64,000 nt of DNA, taken from contig NC_090121.1 in NCBI RefSeq assembly GCF_023973825.1, forward strand, positions 1,534,001-1,598,000, in the 5' to 3' direction. A model generated the notes under the pieces. That model worked only from the letters and a program-made list of their open reading frames with translations. It had not been told where the DNA came from and ran no database searches. The position numbers were made by a program, and so were the translations under genes. Shown here in pieces: positions 39,131-50,824 of this stretch. Within the stretch, counting starts at the first letter, position 1. Every line of letters starts with the position of its first letter. The DNA is from Plasmodium brasilianum (lineage: Eukaryota > Apicomplexa > Aconoidasida > Haemosporida > Plasmodiidae).

Positions 39131-39624
39131 TATGTGCTTGGGGGCACGGGAGTAAAAAATAAAAAAAAAATTTACAGGTTGCCTATATATAACTGAAACT
39201 ACAAGAAAATTCTGTGATATTTGAACTTGTCTTAAATACTTTTATAGTACAAATAGAATTAATCCTCATAGCTAAAACAACTTGTTCAAAAAGTGTAAAT
39301 ACTTTTTCATAAGAATATGAGTTTCCTTATGTAAAAAAATTGTACAAAAGGATAGATCAGTAGGATGTACGCTGTTTTCTAAAAATATAGCTCGAAAAAA
39401 AAAAAATATTTAGCTACAAAAAATACTAGCCAATTTTTGGTGCATAAAGAAAAAAAAAAAAACAGATAAAGAAAGAAAAGATAAAGAAAGAAAAGATAGA
39501 AAGGGATAAGATAAATTAAGAAAAGATAAGAGGAAATATGAAAAGACAAGAAAAATGTTAAAACATAAAAACGACAGATAAGAAAAAAGTCATGATATTA
39601 TAAAAAAAAAGACAAGAAGAATGT

Positions 39625-39710
39625 TAAGAAAAATGTTATGAAAAATGTTATGAAAAATGTTATGAAAAATGTTATGAAAAATGTTATGAAAAATGTTATG
39701 AAAAATTATG
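39625..39710. repeat. 12-bp tandem array (atgttatgaaaa)
   Basis: About seven copies of a 12-bp unit, preceded at 39470-39600 by irregular AAGA-rich sequence. Confidence 0.85.
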
Positions 39711-40382
39711 ATATGCTCAGAATTGTCCGCGAATATTATGTTGACTTGTTAAGGTAGTATTACGCATTAAAAGGTTAGCACATTTAGGCTTATTGTTTCC
39801 CAGAAATGAACACTATAGTTAATATTCGCATATCATTTTTCTGAGTATCACCCAAAAAACTACATTTGAAAGTATTCTTTGTAGTTACATTAATAGAGAA
39901 AAAACTTCATTCTTATTTATCATTAATACTGGCTTGGATTATGCATAATGTTTCTATATGTCTTAAGGAAATTAATGTTTACCAAAAATAAGGATACGTA
40001 ATTTTTTTTTTTTTTATTAGCTTATATTTTATTTTAAAAATTATTACTATTCATATTGTATAAATAATTTTTTCTTCAAAATATGTACCAGATTGAAGCA
40101 GCTTAAATGGCAAGGAAATTTTTTTTTTTTTTTTTTAAAAACAGCATAATATATATGTGCAAACGTACTCGTATCATTTATGCTTATTTTGTCGAAACAT
40201 ATCACATTTATAGGATTATTCTGTGTTTTATTTTAATTCTCCTTATTTTCAAAACATGTTTATTGATTAGATATCATTAAGTGAAATGTTTTATGTTGAG
40301 TAGCATTTAGTTCTTCAAAAAGCTGCCCTTAAATTGTTCAGAAAGAATAAAGTATAATAAAATACAGTAAATTTGAATAATA

Positions 40383-40790
40383 TAAAACAAAAATGAGTAG
40401 AATGAAACAAAAATGAGTAGAATGAAACAAAAATGAGTAGAATGAAACAAAAATGAGTAGAATGAAACAAAAATGAGTAGAATGAAACAAAAATGAGTAG
40501 AATGAAACAAAAATGAGTAGAATGAAACAAAAATGAGTAGAATGAAACAAAAATGAGTAGAATGAAACAAAAATGAGTAGAATGAAACAAAAATGAGTAG
40601 AATGAAACAAAAATGAGTAGAATGAAACAAAAATGAGTAGAATGAAACAAAAATGAGTAGAATGAAACAAAAATGAGTAAAATGAAACAAAAATGAGTAA
40701 AATGAAACAAATATAAGTAAAATGAAACAAATATAAGTAAAATGAAACAAAAATGAGTAAAATGAAACAAAAATGAGTAAAATAAATCAA
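40383..40790. repeat. 20-bp tandem array, about 20 copies
   Basis: Highly uniform copies of a 20-bp unit (aaaatgagtagaatgaaaca). Units on the right carry gtaa in place of gtag, and two have ATATAA in place of AAATGA. Since 20 is not a multiple of 3 and the reverse unit has no stop in any frame, three overlapping minus-strand frames of 147-173 codons appear; none is a gene. Confidence 0.95.
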
Positions 40791-41044
40791 CGTGGGATGA
40801 AATAAAACAAAATGGAGCAGAAACAACATAACACAAAGTAATGGCTAATATTAAATGAAAAAAAATTTTCAGTTGATATACATTAATATATTTCTTTTTT
40901 CTTCATTTTTTTTTTGTTATACTTGTTTGTCTCAACGCGGATTGCTTCTTCATATATTTCCGAGTAAGCTCTGCATCAAACATTTTAAAATTTCTCCCAG
41001 TTCTCCTTACTTATTAAACCGTATGAAAAAATCCATAATAACAA

Positions 41045-42053
41045 CTAATCATTTATTTTAATAATATGAACCGTAATGTCGATGTTAATATTATTCATAA
41101 ACCTATATATTATTGGGTAGGTCCCAAAATCTACCAATTTTATTTTTTTATTTTTTATTTTATCGTACAACTCATCGTTTTCTCTTATTAATCCTCTGCC
41201 TAAAAGCTGATGAAAAAAAAGATGATTGAAAAAAAAAAAAAAAAAAAAAAAAAACGTGAATGCATAACGGAACTAAAAATTAAAATATACACAAAACGAA
41301 CGATACACATGTACATACAAAGATATGTATATATGTACATATACATAAGTATATGTGTGCACATACGCAAACTCGTACACTTATAAGTCTACATTTTTTC
41401 GCCCATTTCTGTTTTATGGTGCAAATATGCACAAATTACATAATCTAGTATATCCTCTTGGGTAACAACAATTTTTACGTCTTTGTTAAATTCAAAAGGA
41501 ATGTTTAATCCATTCAATCTCCTTTTATACTCCCATAGAAAACTTGTTTTTATTTCGTCTATATATCTAAGTGTGTTTTCATTCTTTTCCTTTTCGACTA
41601 GTTCGTCGATGGTACTCCGATATCCAAGCTTTTGCGGTATAATGTAGTTGAAGGCGTGGGACAGTTTTACCTTCTTTATTTGCCCTATTTATATGGAAAA
41701 AAATAAATAAAAATGTGCATAGATAAACATATGTACAGATTTACCTATATACATATATATATGTATATGTGCACATATGCATGTGTGTATGTACCCCCAC
41801 TTAGGAAACGTAACGTTAACATTAGGCTATGCAAGAACTTTTTTCTCTTTGTTTTCATTAATTAACCTTTTTTCCCTATTTCATTGTCACTGCTCACAGT
41901 AATGTGAACCATTTTAGGTATTTTTTTCTTTTTTTTTTTTACTGCATATAACACAGAATTTGATTTTACTATATCATGTGTTATATATCCTTCAGGCGAT
42001 AATGGTAAGCATAATAAATAGAAAAGAATAAAAAGAAAAAAAGCGCAATGCAT
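41045..42053 (-). CDS. Organellar 50S ribosomal protein L9 (bL9), three exons
   Basis: Exons 42053-41867, 41684-41440 and 41206-41045 join through GT-AG introns to give 197 aa. The core MVHITVSSDNEIGKKGQI then KKVKLSHAFNYIIPQ is the bL9 N-terminal domain (the LGKKGDVVEVKxGYARNYLIP pattern), which binds 23S rRNA. The C-terminal domain includes TQEDILDYLLGRGLI and FGTYPIIYRFMNN. The N-terminus MHCAFFLFILFYLLCLPLS looks like a signal peptide followed by a Lys-rich stretch, the bipartite pattern of apicoplast import; mitochondrial targeting is the alternative. The ATG at 42053 has an in-frame stop upstream. It fits the position of P. falciparum PF3D7_0310000. The splice model and family are well supported; the compartment is inferred. 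Confidence 0.82.
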
Positions 42054-42958
42054 TTTTCTCTTTTTATCTTTTCAGAACGATAGTTCTTTTCATTGCATTT
42101 TCCGCTGTAGGTGACTTCTTTATCTTTTGTTAGTTTTAACACATTCTTCATTTTTTATTTTTATTTCTCAAAATAAATACGTATGACCACAACAATGTGC
42201 CAAGTAATAAAAATGAAAATTTGCTAAGAAATAAAAATGTCAAACTACATAAAAATAAAATAAACAAAGAAATTAAAAATCAGAAGCTCGAACAGGTAAA
42301 GATAATGAACATGAAAATAGAAAAGAAAAAAAAAGGTAGCAGGAGCGAAGTGCTATTTTAATGGGTTCATTTCGCGTGTTCACTTAGCTTGTTCACTTTG
42401 CGTGTTCACGTATCTTGTTCAATTAAATTGTTCTATTAATGTAAAAAAAAAAAAAAAAAAAAAAAGGATTGCTACTATTACCAAAAAGGAAAGCAGGTTA
42501 CTGTTTTTTTTTTTTTTTTTTTTTTTTCTTTTTACATTTCAACTATACTGCTTTTATGAATGTTTAGGAATTAGCTTAATACATACGCTTTTCAAAGTTG
42601 CACATATTGTACGTATTGCGAGTATTATGCATAATGGAATATATATTTTTTGTAAATGGCTTAGTCTGTTCACTCTGTTTGTGCTTCCACATTTTATAGG
42701 CACTTTAATCCAAATTGTTCGTAAAAAATTAGTCTATAAATATAATTTTAGTAAAAAAAAAAAAAAAAAAAAAAAAAATGTATCCTAATATTTTAGGGGT
42801 TAAAATACATAAAGATTTTATGAAATATGTTAGGACAAGTTTAATGAAACAGAGGGTCATGTGAAATTAAATTTAAGTGAAGGAAAATATTTTCTAATTC
42901 TTTACTCAAATAATCAATGTGGAAAAAGGTGAAAATATTCCAGGTTAAATTAAAATAA
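42054..42958. promoter_or_regulatory. Divergent promoter region between L9 and the 1543-aa gene
   Basis: About 900 bp separates two divergent start codons, so both promoters and 5'UTRs must lie here. It contains long homopolymers: A at 42442-42464, T at 42505-42527 and A at 42754-42778. There are also short direct repeats of TTCACTTxGCxTGTTCA type at 42367-42425. No gene is visible. Confidence 0.55.
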
Positions 42959-45900
42959 ATGAGTAGAGTAGAATCGTTGTCTGACCAGCAGTTGAACTGG
43001 TATGTTGGCAGTTATGCTTACACAAGTGAGTAAATACTGCACACACGCATGAATACGTACGTGAATACCCCTATACTTACGTATGCATTTACTCACGCCC
43101 ATCTCCACATGCATACGTATTCACATTTGTGAGTGATCGTTTGCTTGTGCTCCACTCAGGTAGGAAGAAAAGTGCACACACTAGTAGCTAGGACAAAGGA
43201 CAACAAGTTAAAAAAAATAAGAACATATATTAATAATTATGAGGAAAATGTGAGCGAGATCAAAAGGAAAAAAGAGTATCTGAATTTGTTAAGAAATATA
43301 TATCACACAATTCCGTCAAGACTTAATGAAAAGGATGTATGGGATGAGTTTGTAAATAAATTGAAAGCAGAAAACTGCTACTTCAAATTAAAGCAAATTG
43401 TTCAGAAGGGCACTATGCACTGTCAGTCATTATATTGCAGGCAAATAATATTCCTTTATTACATAGGTAATTGGGAACACCGCGCCCTCGTGCGGGTTAA
43501 CGTAAATTTGATTATATCTTGAAATCTGTCTCCCTATGTACGTATATATATATATATATATGTATATATTTTTTTTTTTTTTTTTTTTTTTTCCCCAATT
43601 CTCTTTCTCCCCCTTAACAGGCTTTGATGACGAAATGTCCTTCCTGCTGAATAAGATGAATTACAAGTTGAGCAGATGTGAAGAAAATAATTTCATTGAA
43701 TGTGATAAGTACATAAATGAAGATATAAATGATGTTATAAAAATGTTATATGTATTATATTATTTCCAAAGGAAAGACAAAAATTATAAAGACATGATGT
43801 TGTTATTTGATAAATACATATATCATAGCAAGAATAATTTTATTAACAATTTGAAATATTTGTTTTATTTTCATTTATTTTATTTTAACATGAATTATTC
43901 TCTAGTTAAGATTGAAAGGAGCATATATTTTCATCGACATTTGTTGGTAACTGAACAACTGATGCTTTTAATTCGATATGTAAATATTTACTTAAAATAT
44001 TTATATTTGCAAAATGCTATTAAGCATAGGAATGACTTGTCTTATGAGAGTGAAGCACATAAGGACGAAAATAAATTAACGCATACGAGTAATTTATTCT
44101 GGAAGGACTTTGTGCATACTGAGTCTGAGGATGTTCTGTTGAGAGGAAGCAATATTGGAAGTAGTGGAATACGTAGTGGAGTACGTAGTGAAATAAGTAG
44201 TGGAGTACGTAGTGAAATAGGTAGTGAAATAAGTAGTGGAGTATGTAGTGGAATACGTAGTGGAGTACGTAGTGAAATACGTAGTGGAGTACGTAGTGGA
44301 GTACGTAGTGGAAGAAATAGCGAACGCAGTGGGGGGAGTAGAGCACAAAGAGAGATAGGCACTTTTATAAATAACCTGTTCAGGATAAATAAAAATGAAA
44401 AGAAATACTTCATTTTTAACAGTTTCGATGATATTGAAATAAGAGATCAGATACAGAAGAAGGGAAGGTATCTTGACTACCTAAATGGGATAAATAAAGC
44501 AGGGAATCGTATATCCAGTAGGGGAGGGAACATAGATGCGCCACCTCAACTGTTGGGAGATAGCTATCGTTCTGGAAAGGACTTATTGGAAGAGGAAAGG
44601 AATAAAATGGATGTAAGCGAAAATTTGGTCGTTTGTTCGTTAAGCTATGATGGTAATATTCCGCATAAAGTAAACTTTCTTTCCGATGTTCCGGATGTAG
44701 ATAAGAAGGGAGAAGATGGTAGTACCCATCATACAGCTAGTAACAAAACAGGGATCCATAAAAATGATCTTCAATTAAATGAGATAAATGATGGTGTAAA
44801 TAATGACGTATATAATGTGAGGGAGGAGGAGGTATGCAGAAAAAATAGGACAGCGTGGAGAAGGGAAGAAATAACAGTGAGTGAAAGGGAACTAAAATTG
44901 TATAAGAGCATATACAATTTATGTGTTAAGGAAGTTTTTAAAAATATTTTATTAAACAAAGAAAGAATAAGTGTGGACATTATATGGAATAATTTTATAA
45001 GCAATTTGTTTAAAGATGAATATATTTATTTGTTAATGAACGAAATGAAAAATGGACTTAATATTTTAAATGAAGAGAAATTTTTAATCTACTTAAAACA
45101 AGTAAGATTATTAAAATTGCATGAAAATTCTTTATTCATTATGATGGCAAATGCATTTTTTAAAAATTATTATATAGAGAAAAAGTACATAACAAATTTA
45201 CCATTAGCTGATAAGATGACATACTATACCGACATATTTTGTTATAACTGTTTATTACAGAAATATGTTCTTTATATATACAAATTTAATTTTAACAAAT
45301 TTAATATAAAAATTTTAAAAAAAATTCTATGCAAATTATTTTATGTTTTAAAAGAAAATAGATCATTAATAAATGGTTATGATAAATTTATAAAATCGAT
45401 AATTATGAAAATTATTATGAATGGTTCATTAAGTGACAATGTAGTGGTGCTTTACATCTTGAGGCAGTATAATTTTTACAAAATATGCATGAACAGACAA
45501 GCACAAAGTGAAAGGGAAACGTTATCCGCACGACACCACTACGACGAACCAGTGGACACAAATGATTCCATTAATTCGGAGCAACGTAAAGAAGATTACG
45601 GAATTGTTTACAGTGAGATAAAAAACAAAGTAGTGAGATTCCTGTCATCAAATGGTGATAATTGTTTAGTAGGAAAAGAAGCTGCAGTTGAAGGAGGAGG
45701 AGCTGGAATTAGCAAACAAAACGAACAACGCTTCTTTAAACACGTTGACAGTCATGTGAACATGTTTCATCTAAGCAGCCCCCTCCTAGGGCACCTAACA
45801 AAGGACTACTTAAAAATATATGAATACATGTGTTATAGAACAATAATAGAAAAAAGGAAAATACACAAAATTACATATGACAAATATTTCGATATAAACA

Positions 45901-47882
45901 TTATCCTAATGATAAACAAACAGGTGGTAAAATTATTCTGCATATTCATAAATAAATTTTTTGATTCAGTGGTGAAGGGTGATAAAGACATGCATATTTA
46001 CGAGTGTATAAATGATTTTTTCATTGACAATCCTGTGTATTACAGTTCAAGTGAGAAGAAGCATATGTACCGAGGAGATAACTCATTCAAAGGAAATCAA
46101 CCAATCGATGATAATATGAAGAATGTCGACGCGGATCATACCCATGTGAAAGATGTTAGTATGAGAGGCGTCAACACGGATGAAACTGAACCAATGGAAA
46201 GAAACCACATGACTGAAAAAAATAAGAACAACTTTCATTTCAACTTTTTTGGGTTAAAAAGGTATATGCCTTTGTCAACCATAAGTAGCTATATAAAGGA
46301 TAACAAATTTGAATATAATACAGTCCAAAATTTTGTGGACTTATTACTAATGATAATTATTGATAATTTTATATATTTTGAAATTAATAATTTTTTTTTC
46401 TTACGTTTTTTTTTTCTTCTATTCGAAAAGGACTTCTTATTACCGATGAATATATATCATTACTTTTTCTTTTTTTACATTCTTAAAAATATGAATTATA
46501 GTCAAATAAGTCAACGAGAAAGAAGGGAATACACATTTTCAGAAGAGTATTTTAATAAAAATAAAAAAAAAGTTGTAAATTTGTGTAGTTGGAAAATTAA
46601 ATCAATCATAAGGGGGTACATATGCGAGAATATGAATGACTGTGCAATTTCCATGACTGACTGCACATTTGATGAAAGCGATGCTGTAAAAGAACTGGAC
46701 AGATATGAAGAGAGTAATAGGCGTGATCATCCTGATCAACCTCACCAACCTGACCATCCTGACCATGTTTATAATATACGGGGGGGAAAAAACGTATTTG
46801 ACTTGGACTGCTTAATAAATTTAATTGTGTGCCATTTGAGCAATGAGGATATAGCTGACATATTCCAAAGCTGCTTTTTATTTTCATTAAATTTGTATTT
46901 AAAAAGTAAAGGAAATAATGTTGTTATTAAATATTGGAAGGATATGATAATAAAAAGTGCACACTGTGACAACAGTTTGAATGTTATAAATTGCAATAAT
47001 TTTCAAAAAATTAGATCTTTATTTCGCTTTAATGAAAAAAGGAAAGAAAGACATAATAATACAGATAGCATTATAAGAAAGTACGAATTTTTTTATGTCA
47101 ATATTATTGATGAAAAGTTGGTGCATAACGATAATTTTGATGATGAAAGAGATTACGAATGTTACATCCATTTTTTAGCAGAAAGAGAAAGATATGAAGC
47201 AGAAGATATTTTAAATGTGTGTAAAATGGGTGAGAAGTTTGATAATAGGGGAAATATTGAAATAATAATTAATAATATTAAATCGACTTTAAATAGATAT
47301 TCAAATTTTGAATTTTTTGTGAGCTATCTCTTTCTGTTAATACTATATGATAAAAAAAATTATATAAATGACATTTGTATAATTTTTAGTGAAATAAATA
47401 AATACATATTATTAATGAATAAAAATATCAACTCCTTTTGGCATATTTTGTTAGCTCAACTTATTTATTTGATGAAGATAAAAAAATTTTTTTCTTTCGA
47501 TCTTCTCTTCTGGAAATATAAAAATGTAGCAGATTTTTACAACGATTTAATTAATACTGTTAAAAAAAATGGATACAGACAGATGACTAACACTACCACT
47601 GTTAAGGAAAATAATACTTTCAAATATAGCATTTTACATTTTTTAAAAAAAAAAGAAACATCTTTTTTGACAGACGTTCATTTGAAAGATAGTCCATTCA
47701 TATTCGACATTTACGTACCTTCTGCAAACCTTCTTTTTATAAATCAAAATAAGTATCTCTTTTGTGATATATTTGTGCAGCAATTGCAGGAAAATATATT
47801 TGACCACATGAACTCACATATTTTCGAAATGCACGAAAAAAATTACAATTCGTTCACTCAGATTGTAATGGGAAAGGTTTAG
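42959..47882 (+). CDS. Conserved Plasmodium protein of unknown function, three exons
   Basis: Exons 42959-43025, 43164-43466 and 43621-47882 give 1543 aa. The exon 2/3 junction (ATAG|GTAATT ... TTAACAG|GC) is clear. The exon 1/2 junction (ACACAA|GTGAGT ... CAGGTAG|GA) keeps frame but the acceptor is less certain. The protein is rich in helical, Leu/Phe/Tyr-rich segments, with a Ser-Gly-Val-Arg-type repeat at 44160-44320 and charged inserts. It has no signal peptide. The last 70 residues (SPFIFDIYVPSANLLFINQN then LQENIFDHMNSHIFEMHEKN) faintly resemble the RAP domain of organellar RNA-binding proteins, and the helical body would fit; this is inference. The position fits P. falciparum PF3D7_0309900. 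Confidence 0.8.
44158..44325 (+). repeat. 15-bp coding repeat (SGVRS / SEIRS units)
   Basis: About eleven 15-bp units (gtagtggagtacgta and variants) encode S-G-V-R and S-E-I-R/S repeats within the unknown protein. They open three antisense frames that are shadows. Confidence 0.88.
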
Positions 47883-48757
47883 CTATTTTCCCTTCTTTCG
47901 CCTTTTTAAAATTGTACACATTTTTTTTTTTTTTTTTTTTTTTTTGCAATAAGGACATAGGGGAGGAATGCATTTTATTTTTGACAATATATACTCCTAA
48001 TTGCTTACATTTTTTAAACCTAATTTTTAAGGTTTGCTTTTTGCGCAGATAGATTTTTTTTTTTTTATGTTACAGTTTTTCACGTGTGAATCTGTGAGTA
48101 CTTGATATTAAGAAGGTACGAATACCGCACAGATGAGTATACATACACACATATACACGTATATGCGTGAGTATATATATAGGGAGAGAGTGAAATATTG
48201 GCAAAGGTACTAACAAGTAGAAGGAAATTTTTCACAAATAAATGCATTTATGCCAAAATTTTGATTAGACAACGGATAAATAAAAGCACGTAAACAATGT
48301 GCGAATTGTTGACATTTTTGTAATGAAAATTAAAAATTTTGCTAAAGACAGAAGTAGGAACCAAAAAAAAAAAAAAATTAATTAACAAACAAAAATGTAT
48401 AACATGAATGTATATAAATATGTACAATGGGCATATTTATCGAAGGATAAACTTAAAAAGAAACTTCAGTATATCATCCATTTGGTGAATTTAAAAAAAA
48501 AAAAAAAAAAATTTATTTTTCCCAGGCAAAAAAATATATGAACATATCAGCTTATGTACACTAGTAAAAAGTACTCAGTCATTATGAACGGTTTAGTATA
48601 TAAAGTTATATGGGTTAAATAGGGTGACAAATAATATGGAAAAAACAAAAAAAAGGAAGCAGCAAGGATATATCAAAATATACACAGATAAAAAAACGAG
48701 TTAGGCCGCTAAATATATATATACATATGTATGTTAGTGCTTCACAAATCTCGGACT
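47883..48757. other. Convergent intergenic region (unknown gene / YTH gene 3' ends)
   Basis: About 870 bp of AT-rich sequence with a T-run at 47922-47945 and A-runs at 48363-48377 and 48493-48511. Both flanking genes end here. No gene is visible. Confidence 0.65.
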
Positions 48758-50626
48758 TTATTTTAGCTGTAGCATTTTTTGCTGCCATACTAATAGGGAT
48801 TTTTCATACAAATCAATATATTCGTCATAATTCATGTTTGTCAGATCTATCGGGAAAATGTGTAAAGCTGGGTTATATATATTAAATAAATTATACTGCG
48901 ATTCTTCTTGTATAGTTCGAATGGGGTTGTAATTTGTATTTGAATTATTATTTGAAGGGCTCAATGTTCCTATCTGCTTTTTTTCATCCGTACATGGACT
49001 TCCTACTGAATTGTTTTCATTAACATCTTGTGCTGTTTGTATGTTTTTTTTAGGTTGCGTATCTCTGTGTATATAAGAAAAAAGAATTTAAAAAAAATAT
49101 ATATATGGAATATCATATTGTTGAAATGGTTAGTCATCTTATGACCGATGAAACAAATATACGAAAAAGCGCAAGAACAATTCTCGGAAAACAGTAATAC
49201 GTGTGTATAAATATGTACATATACATGTACATACATACACACATGCATATACACACATATACATTAACATAACTATTCAGTTAATTACGCTATATTGTTT
49301 ATTTTGACAAACTTCGCTTCAAATATCTCACACAGTTTAATTCCTGCTATTTGTTCGATTTCCTAGAAAAAAAAAAGGTACACACATAATAGCTTATTTT
49401 TGTAATTACATAATTTTACCTTGCATGCGCATAATTAATTTACACTTTTGCATTGCCTGTTCATATTTTTTTACGTTATAAAATTACCTGACCATCTCTA
49501 CCAACTTTTATTGGTTTGTTTTCATTCAAGCTGTTTTTCAAGTGGGACACTTCCTGGAAAGCTACGTCAACTCTGCATTTGCAAGGGTGAATAGCATATA
49601 TGTATTTACATTGATATTTTCGCGTATACACAAGTTCATGTTATTCCTGTTATTGTTATTCTTATTCTTACTGTTAATATTTTATTTACTTATTTATTTA
49701 CTTATTTATTTTTATTTTATTACACTCTAATCCACTGGATGTCGAAGTTTCTCCCCCGAAATATTTTGTCGTCATAATAAAAATAAACATGATTGTTTTT
49801 TGACATACCAGGCCTACATTAAGGGGTGTGGGAAGTGAACATGAACGCATATATGTATATATATTTTTACATATATATAAATGTGCGGTATATACATATG
49901 TGCATACACATCAGACCCGTTACGTAATGAATATGCCTGAGCAGGAACATTATTACTGGCACTACTTTGACCAACATAAATATATTATAATGTAAGAATA
50001 AAATTATAAACAATTATGATATTGAGTTAAAAGGAAGAAACATAAAAAAATTACTTTGATTGCATAATGGCATAACCGCAAAATTTAGAACTTCCATTAA
50101 CGGAGAATATTAAAACGACGTAGTCATTTTCCTGACATGGAAAGGTAAAATTTTTTTTTTATGAATTTAAGAAAATATTAATTTAATGCATTAATAAAGA
50201 AGTATGTCATTAATGTGTGGACATCAAATATCTTTTTCGGGTGTAGAGAAAATGTATGTATGTATGTATGTATTTATGTATGTATGTATTCGTATGTATG
50301 TATTCGTATGTATGTATTCGTATGTATGTATTCGTATGTATGTACATATAATATATACATATATACGCATTTAATAATTTCCATATTTTCAATATTGAAA
50401 ATTATTATTTTTTGATGTTACATATGGTTTACCACAAAAGCAGTGACGAATTTATTTTCGTTTTTTGGAGTTGTTGCCCATATATTAAAATTTAAAGAAA
50501 TTGAAATGTTTTTGTCTGAAGAGCTCTTAATGAGAAAAAACTTAGTTTTTGCACGTGAGTCTAACATTACGTGAAAATAAAGGAGTGGCATTTCAAATGT
50601 ATAACGTTTTATTTACACGCATATAT

Positions 50627-50659
<33 letters not shown>

Positions 50660-50824
50660 TATACACTCAGTTTAAAATATAGCTATACACTTCATTTTTG
50701 TGCACATAAATGCGTAATACTAATACATATGTGCATATATACATCATGTTTAGTCTTCTTGTTTTTTACATAAATTTTTGACATCCTGGAATGGAGGCAC
50801 TAAGGCAGAGCAACTATTATTCAT
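48758..50824 (-). CDS. YTH2: YTH-domain m6A reader, seven exons
   Basis: Exons 50824-50770, 50515-50433, 50131-50055, 49813-49724, 49572-49488, 49362-49313 and 49064-48758 join with GT-AG introns to give 248 aa. Almost all exons 2-6 form the YTH domain: ISLNFNIWATTPKNENKF, VVLIFSVNGSSKFCGYAIMQ, FRGRNFDIQWIRVVDVAF, LNENKPIKVGRDGQEIE and IKLCEIFEA. Two aromatic-cage Trp (NIWATT and QWIRV) are present, so N6-methyladenosine binding is expected, as in human YTHDC1. The tail (residues about 147-248) is Asn-rich and unrelated to the domain. It corresponds by synteny to the P. falciparum protein I recall as YTH.2 (PF3D7_0309800). The exon 6 donor (GCGAA|GTTTGT) and so the last junction are the least certain; an alternative is to end at TAA shortly downstream. 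Confidence 0.85.
50132..50432 (-). other. YTH intron 2 with GTAT/GTATGTATTC repeats
   Basis: A 301-nt intron. It contains a 4-bp GTAT run and a higher-order repeat of GTATGTATTC type at 50250-50345. Confidence 0.75.

Larger units (their letters stand above)
38038..41044. other. Minisatellite-rich interval between CDPK3 and L9
   Basis: About 3 kb with at least five different tandem arrays (listed separately) and no credible gene. It contains the CDPK3 promoter/5'UTR on the left and the L9 3'UTR on the right. A short TCTTATCAATTTG repeat of five units at about 38050-38110 lies directly upstream of the CDPK3 ATG. Confidence 0.7.

Noticed and set aside
38955..39155. 66-codon frame with K-I-N-D-I repeats
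   Set aside because: It is wholly made of a 15-bp minisatellite beside other arrays, with no domain or other coding sign.
40307..40836. Three overlapping minus-strand frames of 147-173 codons rich in Phe, Leu, Ile and Ser
   Set aside because: They are translations of the 20-bp tandem array in all three phases, so none is a real gene.
38038..41044. Possible centromere
   Set aside because: Plasmodium centromeres are 2-4 kb of about 97% AT. This interval has too much G/C within its repeats, and the syntenic P. falciparum locus is not centromeric as far as I recall.
49568..49730. A non-canonical AG-AG or GT-GA intron in the YTH gene
   Set aside because: Using the donor one dinucleotide downstream (AGAGT|GTAATA) gives a normal GT-AG intron and restores the expected spacing after the cage Trp.
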